NCBI GenBank assembly: GCA_934338065.1
Contig: CAKRGX010000013.1
Span: 1-59,404 of the forward strand
Direction: 5' to 3'
From: an uncultured Eubacterium sp.
GTDB lineage: Bacteria; Bacillota; Clostridia; Lachnospirales; Lachnospiraceae
Length of the DNA: 59,404 nucleotides
In this document: positions 17,184-25,365 of the stretch, piece after piece
How the letters are laid out: each line of letters opens with the position of its first letter
How positions within the stretch are numbered: position 1 is the stretch's first letter
Made by a program: the position numbers and the translations under genes
The notes under the pieces: model-generated
Database searches by the model: none
The model's input: only the letters and a program-made list of their open reading frames with translations
Told to the model about the DNA's origin: nothing

Positions 17184-17201
17184 GTAAGCCACGAAAGCCT
17201 C

Positions 17202-18803
17202 TTATCCGTTTTTAATTGCTAACCGGTAGGTATTTTTGACATTATATTTCTGTGAAACAGTTATTACATTTCCATCCCAGGGATCAATCGCAATAAAGTT
17301 TGACGCCGATAGTCCCTGCAAGGATGTTACATTTTTATATCCAATCACACACAGCCAATGCTGGTCTGTATTTCCCGTAACATGAAGAATACATGGTTTT
17401 CCCGCCACAATCTGCATATAAGCAGCCTGCAGCACCGCAGGTTCCGAACCATAACCACTTGATGAACAGGTGTAACCACCTTTACTCCAGACACAGTTCA
17501 CATCATTGCTCCCTGCCCAATAACTACGTGGACTCGGAGCACTGTTATTCAAAATAGCATTACAGTACGCCAGCGCATAGGAGGCGCACGCTTTCTTATC
17601 CAGGGATGCACCATTTGCCTGTTGTCCAACTGCCTGAATGAGATTTTTATTATACGGCAGCATCTTGTTGCTTGCCGTTCCCGGTGCTATGATCGTCTTT
17701 TCCGGTGCAGTCACTACAAACGGCTGGTTGATCCAGACCAATTGTTTTCCCGTAGTGTCTTTTACGGCAATGCGGTAAGCAAAGGTTCCGGCACTTAATT
17801 TACCAAATGTTATCTCATTATCAACTTCTTTTATGTTGAAAAAGCAGCTATTGGGAACAGCCTTTTTTGACAAAACCGTATTGCCGGCACGATCCACAAT
17901 GTATACCGTTAACCCTTTCATGGTATATCTGGAAGTTACCATTCCCGATAAAGTAAATGGGGTTCCTTCCTCCAGCGCAGAAGGATAGGTACCGTCCGTG
18001 ACCGTCACACGACTGCCGGGACATGTCGTCATCTTCATTTGAAACTTCCATGCTTTTTGAGCCTTCCGGCTTGAAAATTCCAGATCATTTTGCACTACAT
18101 GAAGATATTTCTTTGTTCCTGTGCAGCGAAGATAACAATAATTCCCCCCGGCTCCATATGCCCGGAATAATTGGGTCTGATTTTTAGCCGAATATTTATT
18201 CTGAACAGCATTAGTTACTTTCCCACTGTCGGATATATCTGACAGATAATATCCACTATTAATATTTTTAAACCGGAATGTTTTTCCCTCTGCCGGCTCC
18301 AGTTTCCATATCCGGCAGGCAGAATCACCACGGGTCCAGACAGAAGCGTTCGCTTTTTTTTGCAAAGAAGCATTTTGTATTTCCACTGCCATCTGTTCCT
18401 TTCCTTTGGGTACAATATAATAATATCCCTCTTTCATTTTCATAGAAATATTACACGGAATATCATACATCTTCTTGTGAAAATACACATGCTTAATTTC
18501 CCTTTTTCCTTTTTGAGTCACTATAAGCAAAGAATACCATCCTTTTTTCTTCAGCCTTAACGCTTTGGATGTTACCGATATCTTTTTTGCCTTTCTCCAT
18601 CTGCCGGAAACCACAGATTTTTCTTTTCCCTTCTTCAAAAATAGAGAGTTTGTCGATGCCAGCATCATTTTTTTCTGTAGCAGACAGATTGAATTTTCTT
18701 GTTTTGCCTGTGCTGTTTCTGCCTCTGACATAAGCAGAAATGAGCAGAACAACATCGCCAGAATTGATAGCCAGTATACTCTTCTGTTTATCCTTCTCGT
18801 CAT
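17202..18803 (-). CDS. Secreted ricin-like/C39-like cysteine peptidase-fold protein
   Basis: 533-aa exported protein. A signal peptide (RRINRRVYWLSILAMLFCSFLLM...AQA) is followed by a basic, beta-rich segment. A ricin-type beta-trefoil-like region follows at about 105-255, with repeats such as YYIVPKGKEQMAVEIQ, IWKLEPAEGKTFRFKNINSG and YCYLRCTGTKKYLHV. Next come an Ig-like domain (about 265-375) and a C-terminal papain/C39-like fold. Candidate catalytic residues are Cys406 in KKACASYALAYC, His482 in DQHWLCVIGY and Asp507 in IAIDPWDG. A surface glycan-binding peptidase or amidase is plausible but its substrate is unknown. It lies 25 nt after the M18 gene on the same strand. Confidence 0.7.
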   Translation of the reverse strand: MTRRINRRVYWLSILAMLFCSFLLMSEAETAQAKQENSICLLQKKMMLASTNSLFLKKGKEKSVVSGRWRKAKKISVTSKALRLKKKGWYSLLIVTQKGKREIKHVYFHKKMYDIPCNISMKMKEGYYYIVPKGKEQMAVEIQNASLQKKANASVWTRGDSACRIWKLEPAEGKTFRFKNINSGYYLSDISDSGKVTNAVQNKYSAKNQTQLFRAYGAGGNYCYLRCTGTKKYLHVVQNDLEFSSRKAQKAWKFQMKMTTCPGSRVTVTDGTYPSALEEGTPFTLSGMVTSRYTMKGLTVYIVDRAGNTVLSKKAVPNSCFFNIKEVDNEITFGKLSAGTFAYRIAVKDTTGKQLVWINQPFVVTAPEKTIIAPGTASNKMLPYNKNLIQAVGQQANGASLDKKACASYALAYCNAILNNSAPSPRSYWAGSNDVNCVWSKGGYTCSSSGYGSEPAVLQAAYMQIVAGKPCILHVTGNTDQHWLCVIGYKNVTSLQGLSASNFIAIDPWDGNVITVSQKYNVKNTYRLAIKNG

Positions 18804-18828
18804 CTTTTCCGTCCTTTTAATAACCTTT

Positions 18829-20214
18829 TCAACCCATTATTTTCTGTAAAAATTCTACATAACCCTTTTTCGTTTCATAGATATCAGCCTTACTTGTTAC
18901 TTCCCAAGGTGCATGCATATTTAATACTGCAACACCACAGTCAATGACATTCATTCCATACAAAGCCATAATGTAGGCAATCGTTCCACCGCCTCCTATA
19001 TCAACCTTACCTAGTTCCGCCGTCTGATACGCTACTTTGGTATTATTTAAAATATCACGAATTTGTGCCATAAATTCGGCATTTGCATCATTACTTCCCG
19101 ATTTTCCCCTTGAACCTGTAAATTTGTTGAATACCATGCCACGTCCAAAATACGCCGCATTCTTCTTTTCATAAGCTGATGCATACGTAGGATCAAAAGC
19201 AGCACTGACATCTGACGACAGCATTTTAGAGTTTGCCAGGCAGCGGCGAAGTGCCAGTTCACTGTATTGTCCCAGACGATCCAAAACCTCTGCCACAGTA
19301 TTTTCAAAAACATGAGAACGCATACCCGTAGCGCCAACACTTCCAATCTCCTCTTTATCAACCAAAAGACAACAGGTTGTATATTCCGTATGCTGTACTT
19401 CCAGCATAGCAAGAAGAGAAGTAAATGCACAAACTCTGTCGTCCTGTCCATATGCCATGATCATACTGCCGTCAATACCGCACTCTCTTGCTTTTCCCGC
19501 GGGTACAACTTCCAGTTCGGCCGAGAGGAAATCTTCTTCCTCAACCTCATACTTGTTCTTTAAAATAGCCAGAACATTTTTGGCTACAGCATCTTTTTCT
19601 TCTCCCTTTAAAGGCTGGCTGCCAAATAAGATATCAAGGGCTTCTCCTTCGATGACTTTATTCGCCTTCTTCTCCATCCGTTCACCGGACAAATGAATCA
19701 GAAGATCGGTCACACAGAACACCGGGTCTTTCTCGTCTTCCCCGATGCACACATCGATAACCTTTCCATCTTTTCTGACGATCACACCATGAATGGCAAG
19801 TGGAAGCGTAACCCACTGATATTTCTTAATCCCCCCATAATAATGCGTGTCCAGATAGGCAAGTTCCGTATCCTCATATAGCGGATTTTGTTTGATATCC
19901 ATACGCGGAGAATCTATATGAGCACCCAGGATAGCCATTCCCTGTTCCAACGGCTTACGGCCTATCTGAAACAAGACAATTGATTTTTTCATATTAACAG
20001 CATATACTTTATCACCCTGCCTCAAGGTTCCTCCCTCTGCTATCACATCCCTCAGATTCCGATACCCCTTTTGTTCTGCCATGTCTGCTGCCTGTATCAC
20101 ACACTCACGTTCTGTCTTTCCCTTATTTAAAAAATCACGGTATTGTCTGCTTAATTCATCCAGCTCTCTGATTTCTTTTTCCGTATAGTCATTCCAAGCA
20201 TTTCTTCGTTTCAT
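18829..20214 (-). CDS. M18 family aminopeptidase
   Basis: 461-aa cytoplasmic zinc aminopeptidase of family M18 (aspartyl-aminopeptidase-like). These enzymes remove N-terminal residues, often acidic ones, from peptides. Metal-binding and catalytic signatures: GAHIDSPRMDIK (first His/Asp ligand, about 98-109), YGQDDRVCAF (bridging Asp), LLVDKEEIGSVGATGM (Glu base and Glu ligand) and a C-terminal His in NMHAPWEVTSK. Length is typical. The exact peptide preference cannot be read from sequence. It lies between an 86-aa protein gene (36-nt gap) and the secreted C39-like gene. Confidence 0.9.
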   Translation of the reverse strand: MKRRNAWNDYTEKEIRELDELSRQYRDFLNKGKTERECVIQAADMAEQKGYRNLRDVIAEGGTLRQGDKVYAVNMKKSIVLFQIGRKPLEQGMAILGAHIDSPRMDIKQNPLYEDTELAYLDTHYYGGIKKYQWVTLPLAIHGVIVRKDGKVIDVCIGEDEKDPVFCVTDLLIHLSGERMEKKANKVIEGEALDILFGSQPLKGEEKDAVAKNVLAILKNKYEVEEEDFLSAELEVVPAGKARECGIDGSMIMAYGQDDRVCAFTSLLAMLEVQHTEYTTCCLLVDKEEIGSVGATGMRSHVFENTVAEVLDRLGQYSELALRRCLANSKMLSSDVSAAFDPTYASAYEKKNAAYFGRGMVFNKFTGSRGKSGSNDANAEFMAQIRDILNNTKVAYQTAELGKVDIGGGGTIAYIMALYGMNVIDCGVAVLNMHAPWEVTSKADIYETKKGYVEFLQKIMG

Positions 20215-20250
20215 GTTTTATTTCTGCCTCCATTCTTTGTTTCTTACAGC

Positions 20251-20511
20251 CTAGTCCTCATCAAATTCTACCACAACATAGTAACCCTTATCATTGTGTT
20301 TAATCTCTTTTACCATTCCATGATCGGACTTCAGTCTCTCACGAAAAGGAAAATTTGCTGACATAGCTACTGCAGGATTGATCGTGTAATAATAAGCACT
20401 GGGAAGAACGCCTTCTGTGATTGTCACCTGCTGGCCTTCTTCCACCAGATTTTCCCTTTCCATTTTAAATTCCATCTGCCGCATCTTACTTTCACCTGCC
20501 ATTTTAATCAT
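20251..20511 (-). CDS. Uncharacterised 86-aa protein coupled to truA
   Basis: I do not recognise this family. It is a small soluble protein with a central stretch VTITEGVLPSAYYYTINPAVAMSANFPFRERLKSD and an acidic end YVVVEFDED. The ATG at 20511 overlaps the truA stop codon by 8 nt; an in-frame ATG at 20502 lies just after the stop, and either could be used. Tight coupling to truA and the following M18 gene, coding-like composition and a clean stop suggest a real gene. Confidence 0.65.
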   Translation of the reverse strand: MIKMAGESKMRQMEFKMERENLVEEGQQVTITEGVLPSAYYYTINPAVAMSANFPFRERLKSDHGMVKEIKHNDKGYYVVVEFDED

Positions 20512-21241
20512 ACTTTACTGCCACAAGAAATAAGCCCTGTGCAGGAGCTGTTTCACCAGCCAGTTTTCTGTCACCCAGCCGCAACACCTCTGCCACAGAC
20601 TCCTTATCCCGCTTTCCCGTTCCCACTTCTACCAGTGTTCCGGTTAATATTCTGACCATATTATAAAGGAATCCATTTCCCTCAAAATGTAATATGACCT
20701 CATCCTCCTTCTCTATGATATCCACCTTGTCCAGCCGGCGGACCGTAGATTTTTTCTTCGATGCCTTTGTACAAAATCCACGAAAATCGTGTTTTCCCAA
20801 AAGTATCTCAGATGCCTGCTTCATCTTTTCCACATCAAGCTGCTCCGGCATCTGCCAGCAGTATTTTCTTGAAAACACCTGATAATGATCCTTTTTTAAC
20901 AAATGATATTCGTAAATTTTTCCAGTTGCATGCAGACGGCTATGGAACCGGTCACCCGTCACATCTACCTTCAGTATCCGTATATCTTCCGGCAAATATT
21001 CATTCAGATAATCTTTCATCTCATTCACATCGAAATGTTCCTTTAAGTGTACATTAGCCACCTGCTCCAGCGCATGCACCCCGGCATCGGTTCTGCCAGC
21101 TCCATCAATCTCCACGTCATGTCCCATCCATTTGGATAAAACATGCTCGATCCGTCCCTGTATCGTATCTTCACTATGTGACTGACGCTGCCATCCACGG
21201 TAGCGTCCGCCATCGTATTGTATCACCATCCGATAGTTCAT
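20504..21241 (-). CDS. truA: tRNA pseudouridine(38-40) synthase
   Basis: 245-aa TruA, which isomerises uridines 38, 39 and 40 in the anticodon arm of tRNAs. The catalytic Asp is in GAGRTDAGVHALEQVANV (about 49-66). DDTIQG-like and FHSRLHATGKIYEYHL segments and the C-terminal FLYNMVRILTGTLVEVG motif are all present. ATG 21241 has GGGGAGAGAG upstream and shares one base with the preceding stop (TGATG). A GTG one codon earlier is a weaker alternative. Confidence 0.95.
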   Translation of the reverse strand: MNYRMVIQYDGGRYRGWQRQSHSEDTIQGRIEHVLSKWMGHDVEIDGAGRTDAGVHALEQVANVHLKEHFDVNEMKDYLNEYLPEDIRILKVDVTGDRFHSRLHATGKIYEYHLLKKDHYQVFSRKYCWQMPEQLDVEKMKQASEILLGKHDFRGFCTKASKKKSTVRRLDKVDIIEKEDEVILHFEGNGFLYNMVRILTGTLVEVGTGKRDKESVAEVLRLGDRKLAGETAPAQGLFLVAVKYD

Positions 21242-21753
21242 CACAATCTCTCTCCCCGATTGCTCTCGTATTTTTCACGTATCTTTAACTCAGACATAAT
21301 AAATTCATACCCATCTACACCATCTTCCAATGTGAGATCAAGACTCACCGCTATATTATTAAGCATATGTTCATCCAGATCTTCCTTCATTTCTTCAAGA
21401 CACTTCATCTTCTTTTGGTATGTATCTGCATCCAGAAACGCCAGCAGTTTTGCCATTTTAGGATCCTGCTGTGTTTCTTCTTCCTCCTGCAGCACCTCGC
21501 CTTTTGAGATACGTGGCTGTTTATCCGGAAGATCCTGTTTTTTTTCTATTGTCATTTTCCCAGTCAGCGGAAGTTCCGGAAATTCTTTTACATATTCTGC
21601 AAAAAACTGCCTTTTTTCCATAACAAAATGGTCATATGGCTCCATTAGTTCCTGATAACATATTACCTCCTGATAGGTTGGTTTCGTCTGGGCGCGTGCA
21701 ATGATCTGTACAGGTGCCCCTGTTATTTTGTGATAAAAAATTCTAGTTGTCAT
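21241..21753 (-). CDS. Uncharacterised 170-aa protein upstream of truA
   Basis: No family recognised. It begins MTTRIFYHKITGAPVQIIA; the middle is rich in Glu, Lys and Gln (EVLQEEEETQQDPKM) and the C-terminal half looks like amphipathic helices (AFLDADTYQKKMKCLEEMKEDLDEH). No signal peptide or membrane segment. ATG 21753 is chosen because AGGAAG (about 21762-21768) precedes it; the ATG at 21789 has none. It is translationally coupled to truA, so a link to RNA or translation is possible but unproven. Confidence 0.65.
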   Translation of the reverse strand: MTTRIFYHKITGAPVQIIARAQTKPTYQEVICYQELMEPYDHFVMEKRQFFAEYVKEFPELPLTGKMTIEKKQDLPDKQPRISKGEVLQEEEETQQDPKMAKLLAFLDADTYQKKMKCLEEMKEDLDEHMLNNIAVSLDLTLEDGVDGYEFIMSELKIREKYESNRGERL

Positions 21754-21779
21754 CCCAAACACTTCCTTTCTTGTATGAT

Positions 21780-21808
21780 AGTATAGCACGAAAATACAAA
21801 AGTGAAAA
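21780..21808 (-). promoter_or_regulatory. Promoter of the 170-aa gene - truA operon
   Basis: Minus-strand TTTTCA (21803-21808), 17-nt spacer, TATACT (21780-21785), overlapping the T-run of the upstream Fn3-gene terminator. Confidence 0.55.
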
Positions 21809-21860
21809 TAAAAAACGGCAAATTATCCGGGAATGAACTATCTCCATCAATCTGCCGTTC
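21807..21860 (-). terminator. Terminator of the Fn3-domain gene
   Basis: On the minus strand AACGGCAGATT pairs with AATTTGCCGTT (one G-U), followed by TTTTATTTT. It lies about 20 nt after the stop codon. Confidence 0.8.
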
Positions 21861-21879
21861 TATATTTTTTTATCTATTT

Positions 21880-23121
21880 TTAATAAATTGTTCCTTTACC
21901 AATGATCTGACTGACTACATTTTTCTTGCCAACTTTTTTCAGATACATCATTCTGATATAATAGGTCTTTTTCTTAGAAAGTTTCTTCTTCCCGCATTTG
22001 GTTATCGTACAGCTTTTGCTCTTTTTCCCAAGAGTCTTTACTTTCTTGAAACCACGGTCAGCCTTTGTAGAAATGTATACCCGATAGCCACTGGCGCCGG
22101 AAATCTTTTTCCATTTTAATGTAATCTTCTTGCGATTAGCTGAACGGATATATTTTAAAGACTTATTGGAAGCGTTATAACAATAATCGGACCATGGTCC
22201 ATATGCATAGTCATTGCCCGTTTTCACAAAGGCTCTCACCCGTGTACTATAGAACTGTCCTTTCTTAAATGGAGAAACCGTTCCTGACGTATTTGTATTC
22301 ATCGTGGTCGATACAACTTTCCCCTTATAATTTCTTGCCTCCAACTGGTATCCATCAGCACCATCCACTTTTGACCACTGGAAGTCACAACGGTTGCTGG
22401 ATGCCCACAGATAAGATACGGCAATTGACTGAACCTTTGATGGAATCGTTTTCACCTTAATCTTCTGAAAATAACCTGCCCATTCCATATCTCCTGCCGA
22501 CTCAAATCCATTAAGCGTAGTTTTCTTCGCCATTACAAAATATTCTCCTGTATAGGCAGTTGGAAGATTATTAATCGTGAATGTTGTCTGTGTGGTATTT
22601 CCTATCTTTGTGTAGTTCCACAGAGCATTTGCCTGATAAATATCATAACAGGTTGCACCAGATACCGGATTCCAACTAATGGCTGCCGCATGGTCGGCTG
22701 CTGCTGTCTGTGTCAGTCCCTGTACCTTCGGCATATCACACAATGTTGCCACACGGACCGGTTCACTCTGTGCAAGAGCTTTCTTGTCCTTACTGCTAAA
22801 ATAATCATCGTAAGCGGTTACACGAACCCAATAAATAGAATCCGAAGCCAGTTTTGAAATCGTATAAGAAGTATTACTGGTGTAATTTGCACTGGACACA
22901 GGGAAAAAGTCCTTCCCATCCAAACTATATGTAATCTCATAATGATCAACCGGCTGATTGCTCAGATATGGCTGCCATTCAATCATGGCAGAAGTCTTAG
23001 CTGCCTCTTTCTGTTTTACAGCAGCATTCCAGCCTGCTGCCTTGCTTGACGTGCTAACGGTTAAAAGCATTACAAAAACCAAAGATAACATCGTAAGCAT
23101 TACTTTAACTGATTTTTTCAT
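21880..23121 (-). CDS. Secreted fibronectin type III repeat protein
   Basis: 413-aa exported protein. A signal peptide (KKSVKVMLTMLSLVFVMLL...SKAA) precedes four Fn3-like beta-sandwich repeats at roughly 28-125, 130-225, 230-320 and 325-413. Each shows the Trp/Tyr core pattern (for example AMIEWQPYLSNQPVDHYEITY, AISWNPVSGATCYDIY, ITLKWKKISGASGYRVYI). The last repeat is very lysine-rich (KKVKTLGKKSKSCTI), common in Lachnospiraceae cell-wall-associated modules. No catalytic domain, sortase motif or membrane anchor is seen, so an adhesive or scaffold role is only inferred. It has its own promoter and terminator, so it is monocistronic. Confidence 0.8.
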   Translation of the reverse strand: MKKSVKVMLTMLSLVFVMLLTVSTSSKAAGWNAAVKQKEAAKTSAMIEWQPYLSNQPVDHYEITYSLDGKDFFPVSSANYTSNTSYTISKLASDSIYWVRVTAYDDYFSSKDKKALAQSEPVRVATLCDMPKVQGLTQTAAADHAAAISWNPVSGATCYDIYQANALWNYTKIGNTTQTTFTINNLPTAYTGEYFVMAKKTTLNGFESAGDMEWAGYFQKIKVKTIPSKVQSIAVSYLWASSNRCDFQWSKVDGADGYQLEARNYKGKVVSTTMNTNTSGTVSPFKKGQFYSTRVRAFVKTGNDYAYGPWSDYCYNASNKSLKYIRSANRKKITLKWKKISGASGYRVYISTKADRGFKKVKTLGKKSKSCTITKCGKKKLSKKKTYYIRMMYLKKVGKKNVVSQIIGKGTIY

Positions 23122-23171
23122 TTTCTTCTCTCCTTATTTTGATAGGTTGACTGCCTTATTATTTCATAAAG

Positions 23172-23200
23172 ATATTATCGTTTAACAACCCACTTGTCAA
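23172..23200 (-). promoter_or_regulatory. SigA-type promoter of the Fn3-domain gene
   Basis: Minus-strand TTGACA (23195-23200), 17-nt spacer, TAATAT (23172-23177). Confidence 0.85.
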
Positions 23201-23217
23201 GTTTAAAACAAAACATA

Positions 23218-25008
23218 CTAACAGTTTTTTTCCTTGATCAGACGAACCAGTTTATGACGAAACGCCTTTTCATAAACATTGCCCGGATCAAACGCATATT
23301 TATCAAAGTCAAACCGGCTGTTAGCAATTCGCTCTCTTGTGTAAAATTTATCTTCTCCATCCTGAAATGTAACCCACACAGCTCCCATGAGTTCTTCTTT
23401 CGTGTAATCCGACATTTCCACCATCATCGGAATAGCTTTCTTACCTAATAAATATATGTGTGCATACGTTCCGATCGTTTCTGCCAGACGGTTAATATTG
23501 ATCTGATGTTCCGGATCTTCCTCCTCTACAGCCAAAACAACAGGAAGTGTACGTGCATGATTAGCTATAAATTTGCTCAATTGTTCTAATTCCTGCATCT
23601 TATCCACTTTTTTAGGTTTTGTCGACAATGGCAACACATCTTCATAGCCCATTCTGCGAAAAATCTCATCGACAAACCGGGGCTTATTAAAACTGTCACG
23701 AACCAGCCGGTCTGCATTATGACAATAATCACAATCTACTTTCATCCTGACGCGGTCACTCCGCTCCAGACTCACCTGTGTTCTCCACACAACACTGATC
23801 CGTTCCGTATCCACATGCTCTAATGTCAGCTTATAAAAGCCAAGGCTGACATTTCCCAATATTTTCAGACTGTAGCCCGCCTGATAAAATTCATAATCAA
23901 CTGGTGTATTAGGTATGTCATCTACTATATTATGAAGCCGCCCCTGCGCCCAGTTTCCGATCATCTGAACAGCCATCAGAAATTCTTTATTCAGTTCTGC
24001 TTCCGGATCATGGGACAGCGTGACATGCAGCCGGAAAGACGGCGTCACCTGCAAAGGGATCAGATCGGTCCGTTCCATCCGCAGTGGCTTATCCTGTTTC
24101 AAAACATTGCTGCATATCTTAGCCAGTTTATGCTGCAGTCTGGCATCATAATCAGCAACAGATGAATTCATTACTTTTACGAGCAGATCATACGTGATCC
24201 GTTCGTGATATCCATCACGCAACAGTGCGAATAACACTTCCGGCCTGTTGCAACGGTAAAAACAATAGGAAACATCTTCATATTTATTAAAAAAATCCAC
24301 AATATCCTTGTGTAGTGGCTGCTCTGCAAAACGCAGACGGAACTTGCCCTTCAGCATCATCTCCCAGTTTTTCTCTTCATAATGGTAATATGTCAGCTTA
24401 TCAAACACACTAAGCGTCGTCCAATCACATAACTCAAGATTGGCAAGCACACAATTAAGCGTCCTTGACAGGCTTTCGTTATTACGCCAGAACTCATCTC
24501 CATAAGGCGATTTGTAACGCATATCGTGCTCAATCTCATGCCACCCCTCAAAAGAAATAGTTCTCAACTGTATCTCAAATGTCGCATCGATGGGCAGAAA
24601 ACTGATGTCACCATTATACAGTCTCTGATATTCCTCCGGTATCCGGAATACCCCATTCAGCTTCGATGCCTTAAACTCTTCCTCTGTACTGCCGGTCTCT
24701 GACCAGTCCCCGACCCGGCGGAATGTTTTTTCCAATATCGTTCTCACAATCTCCATGTCATCCTGATAATACACGACAACACGAAGGCCGAGAAGATCCT
24801 GCAGCTTTTTTTCGTTTTCTCCAAAACCATAACCATTCTTTTCTATTTTGTGTGCAATAGAATAAGGCGTCTTTGCACGATAAAAAATGCGAAAATACAT
24901 TCCTGCCCTCACCAGGATTCCTTCGATATCTTCCTCTAACCGTTCACCGATTCCTTCAATCTGGCGAATGTGTATTTTTTGTTCAATTTCTTCTACCTGA
25001 TATTTCAA
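23218..25008 (-). CDS. Large RelA/SpoT nucleotidyltransferase-domain protein
   Basis: 596-aa soluble protein. Residues about 35-170 look like an alarmone-synthetase domain: RAKTPYSIAHKIEKNGY (R-x-K...Si..K), LQDLLGLRVVVYYQDDMEIV (Asp and Arg of the active site), and ATFEIQLRTISFEGWHEIEHDMRYK (EIQLRT plus the W-E-x-x-H motif). The usual nGY.S.H guanine-binding motif is replaced by NGVFRIPEEYQRL, so the substrate may differ from GTP/GDP. About 420 residues follow, without TGS or ACT domains and without an HD hydrolase; a late alpha/beta part contains VLAVEEEDPEHQININRLAE. The start is probably TTG 25008 (AAGG 10 nt upstream), because the next ATG lies inside the domain. It stands alone. Confidence 0.75.
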   Translation of the reverse strand: MKYQVEEIEQKIHIRQIEGIGERLEEDIEGILVRAGMYFRIFYRAKTPYSIAHKIEKNGYGFGENEKKLQDLLGLRVVVYYQDDMEIVRTILEKTFRRVGDWSETGSTEEEFKASKLNGVFRIPEEYQRLYNGDISFLPIDATFEIQLRTISFEGWHEIEHDMRYKSPYGDEFWRNNESLSRTLNCVLANLELCDWTTLSVFDKLTYYHYEEKNWEMMLKGKFRLRFAEQPLHKDIVDFFNKYEDVSYCFYRCNRPEVLFALLRDGYHERITYDLLVKVMNSSVADYDARLQHKLAKICSNVLKQDKPLRMERTDLIPLQVTPSFRLHVTLSHDPEAELNKEFLMAVQMIGNWAQGRLHNIVDDIPNTPVDYEFYQAGYSLKILGNVSLGFYKLTLEHVDTERISVVWRTQVSLERSDRVRMKVDCDYCHNADRLVRDSFNKPRFVDEIFRRMGYEDVLPLSTKPKKVDKMQELEQLSKFIANHARTLPVVLAVEEEDPEHQININRLAETIGTYAHIYLLGKKAIPMMVEMSDYTKEELMGAVWVTFQDGEDKFYTRERIANSRFDFDKYAFDPGNVYEKAFRHKLVRLIKEKNC

Positions 25009-25049
25009 CTCACCCTTACCTTCTTTCCTGCGCTTAGCTCATTAAATTT

Positions 25050-25058
25050 ATTATACCA
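25050..25058 (-). promoter_or_regulatory. Extended -10 promoter of the RelA/SpoT-domain gene
   Basis: Minus-strand TGGTATAAT, an extended -10 with consensus TATAAT (25050-25055), about 42 nt before the TTG start. The -35 region (TTTCCT) is poor. Confidence 0.55.
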
Positions 25059-25304
25059 TGTTTAAAATGAAAAGGAAAGAAAGTCACAAACTGTTCACGA
25101 ATTATATGTATTTTGAACACGTTTTCGTCACATTTTAACTCTATACTGAACTCATAAGTTGAGAACAGAAAACAACTTATTGAAAAATGCTTATACCTAA
25201 TTTTTGATATTTTTTCATAAAACTCCTCTTTCAAAAGGGCGGCTGGATTACCAGTCGTCCTTTCCCTTTTATTTCCTATTTTTCCCATTTATCTTCTTTT
25301 TGTC
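25059..25304. other. Intergenic region with two hairpins; possible small transcript
   Basis: About 250 nt without a convincing gene between the Rel-like gene and nadA. It holds a TATACT box on the plus strand (25142-25147), an 8-bp hairpin ATAAGTTG/CAACTTAT (25154-25180), and a strong 13-bp hairpin (25234-25246 with 25251-25263, loop ATTA, two G-U pairs) followed by CCCTTTTATTTCC, which looks like a plus-strand terminator. A small RNA of about 110 nt is possible; no ribosome site supports a peptide. Confidence 0.35.
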
Positions 25305-25333
25305 TTGTCACCTGTCAACTTTTGTGTTATGAT
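25305..25333 (+). promoter_or_regulatory. nadABC-niaR promoter with candidate NiaR operator
   Basis: TTGTCA (25305-25310), 17-nt spacer, TATGAT (25328-25333). TTGTCACCTGTCAA (25305-25318) overlaps the -35 and contains TGTCA twice around an ACCTG core. Because the operon encodes NiaR, this is the natural candidate for its binding site; a related GATAGGTGCTA follows the -10. Operator identity is inferred. Confidence 0.6.
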
Positions 25334-25365
25334 AGGTGCTAATACACAGAAAGGAACTGTTTTTC

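Noticed and set aside
25034..25288. An 84-codon open frame on the minus strand between the Rel-like gene and nadA
   Set aside because: No ribosome site, unusual composition, and it covers promoter elements and two hairpins; treated as intergenic.
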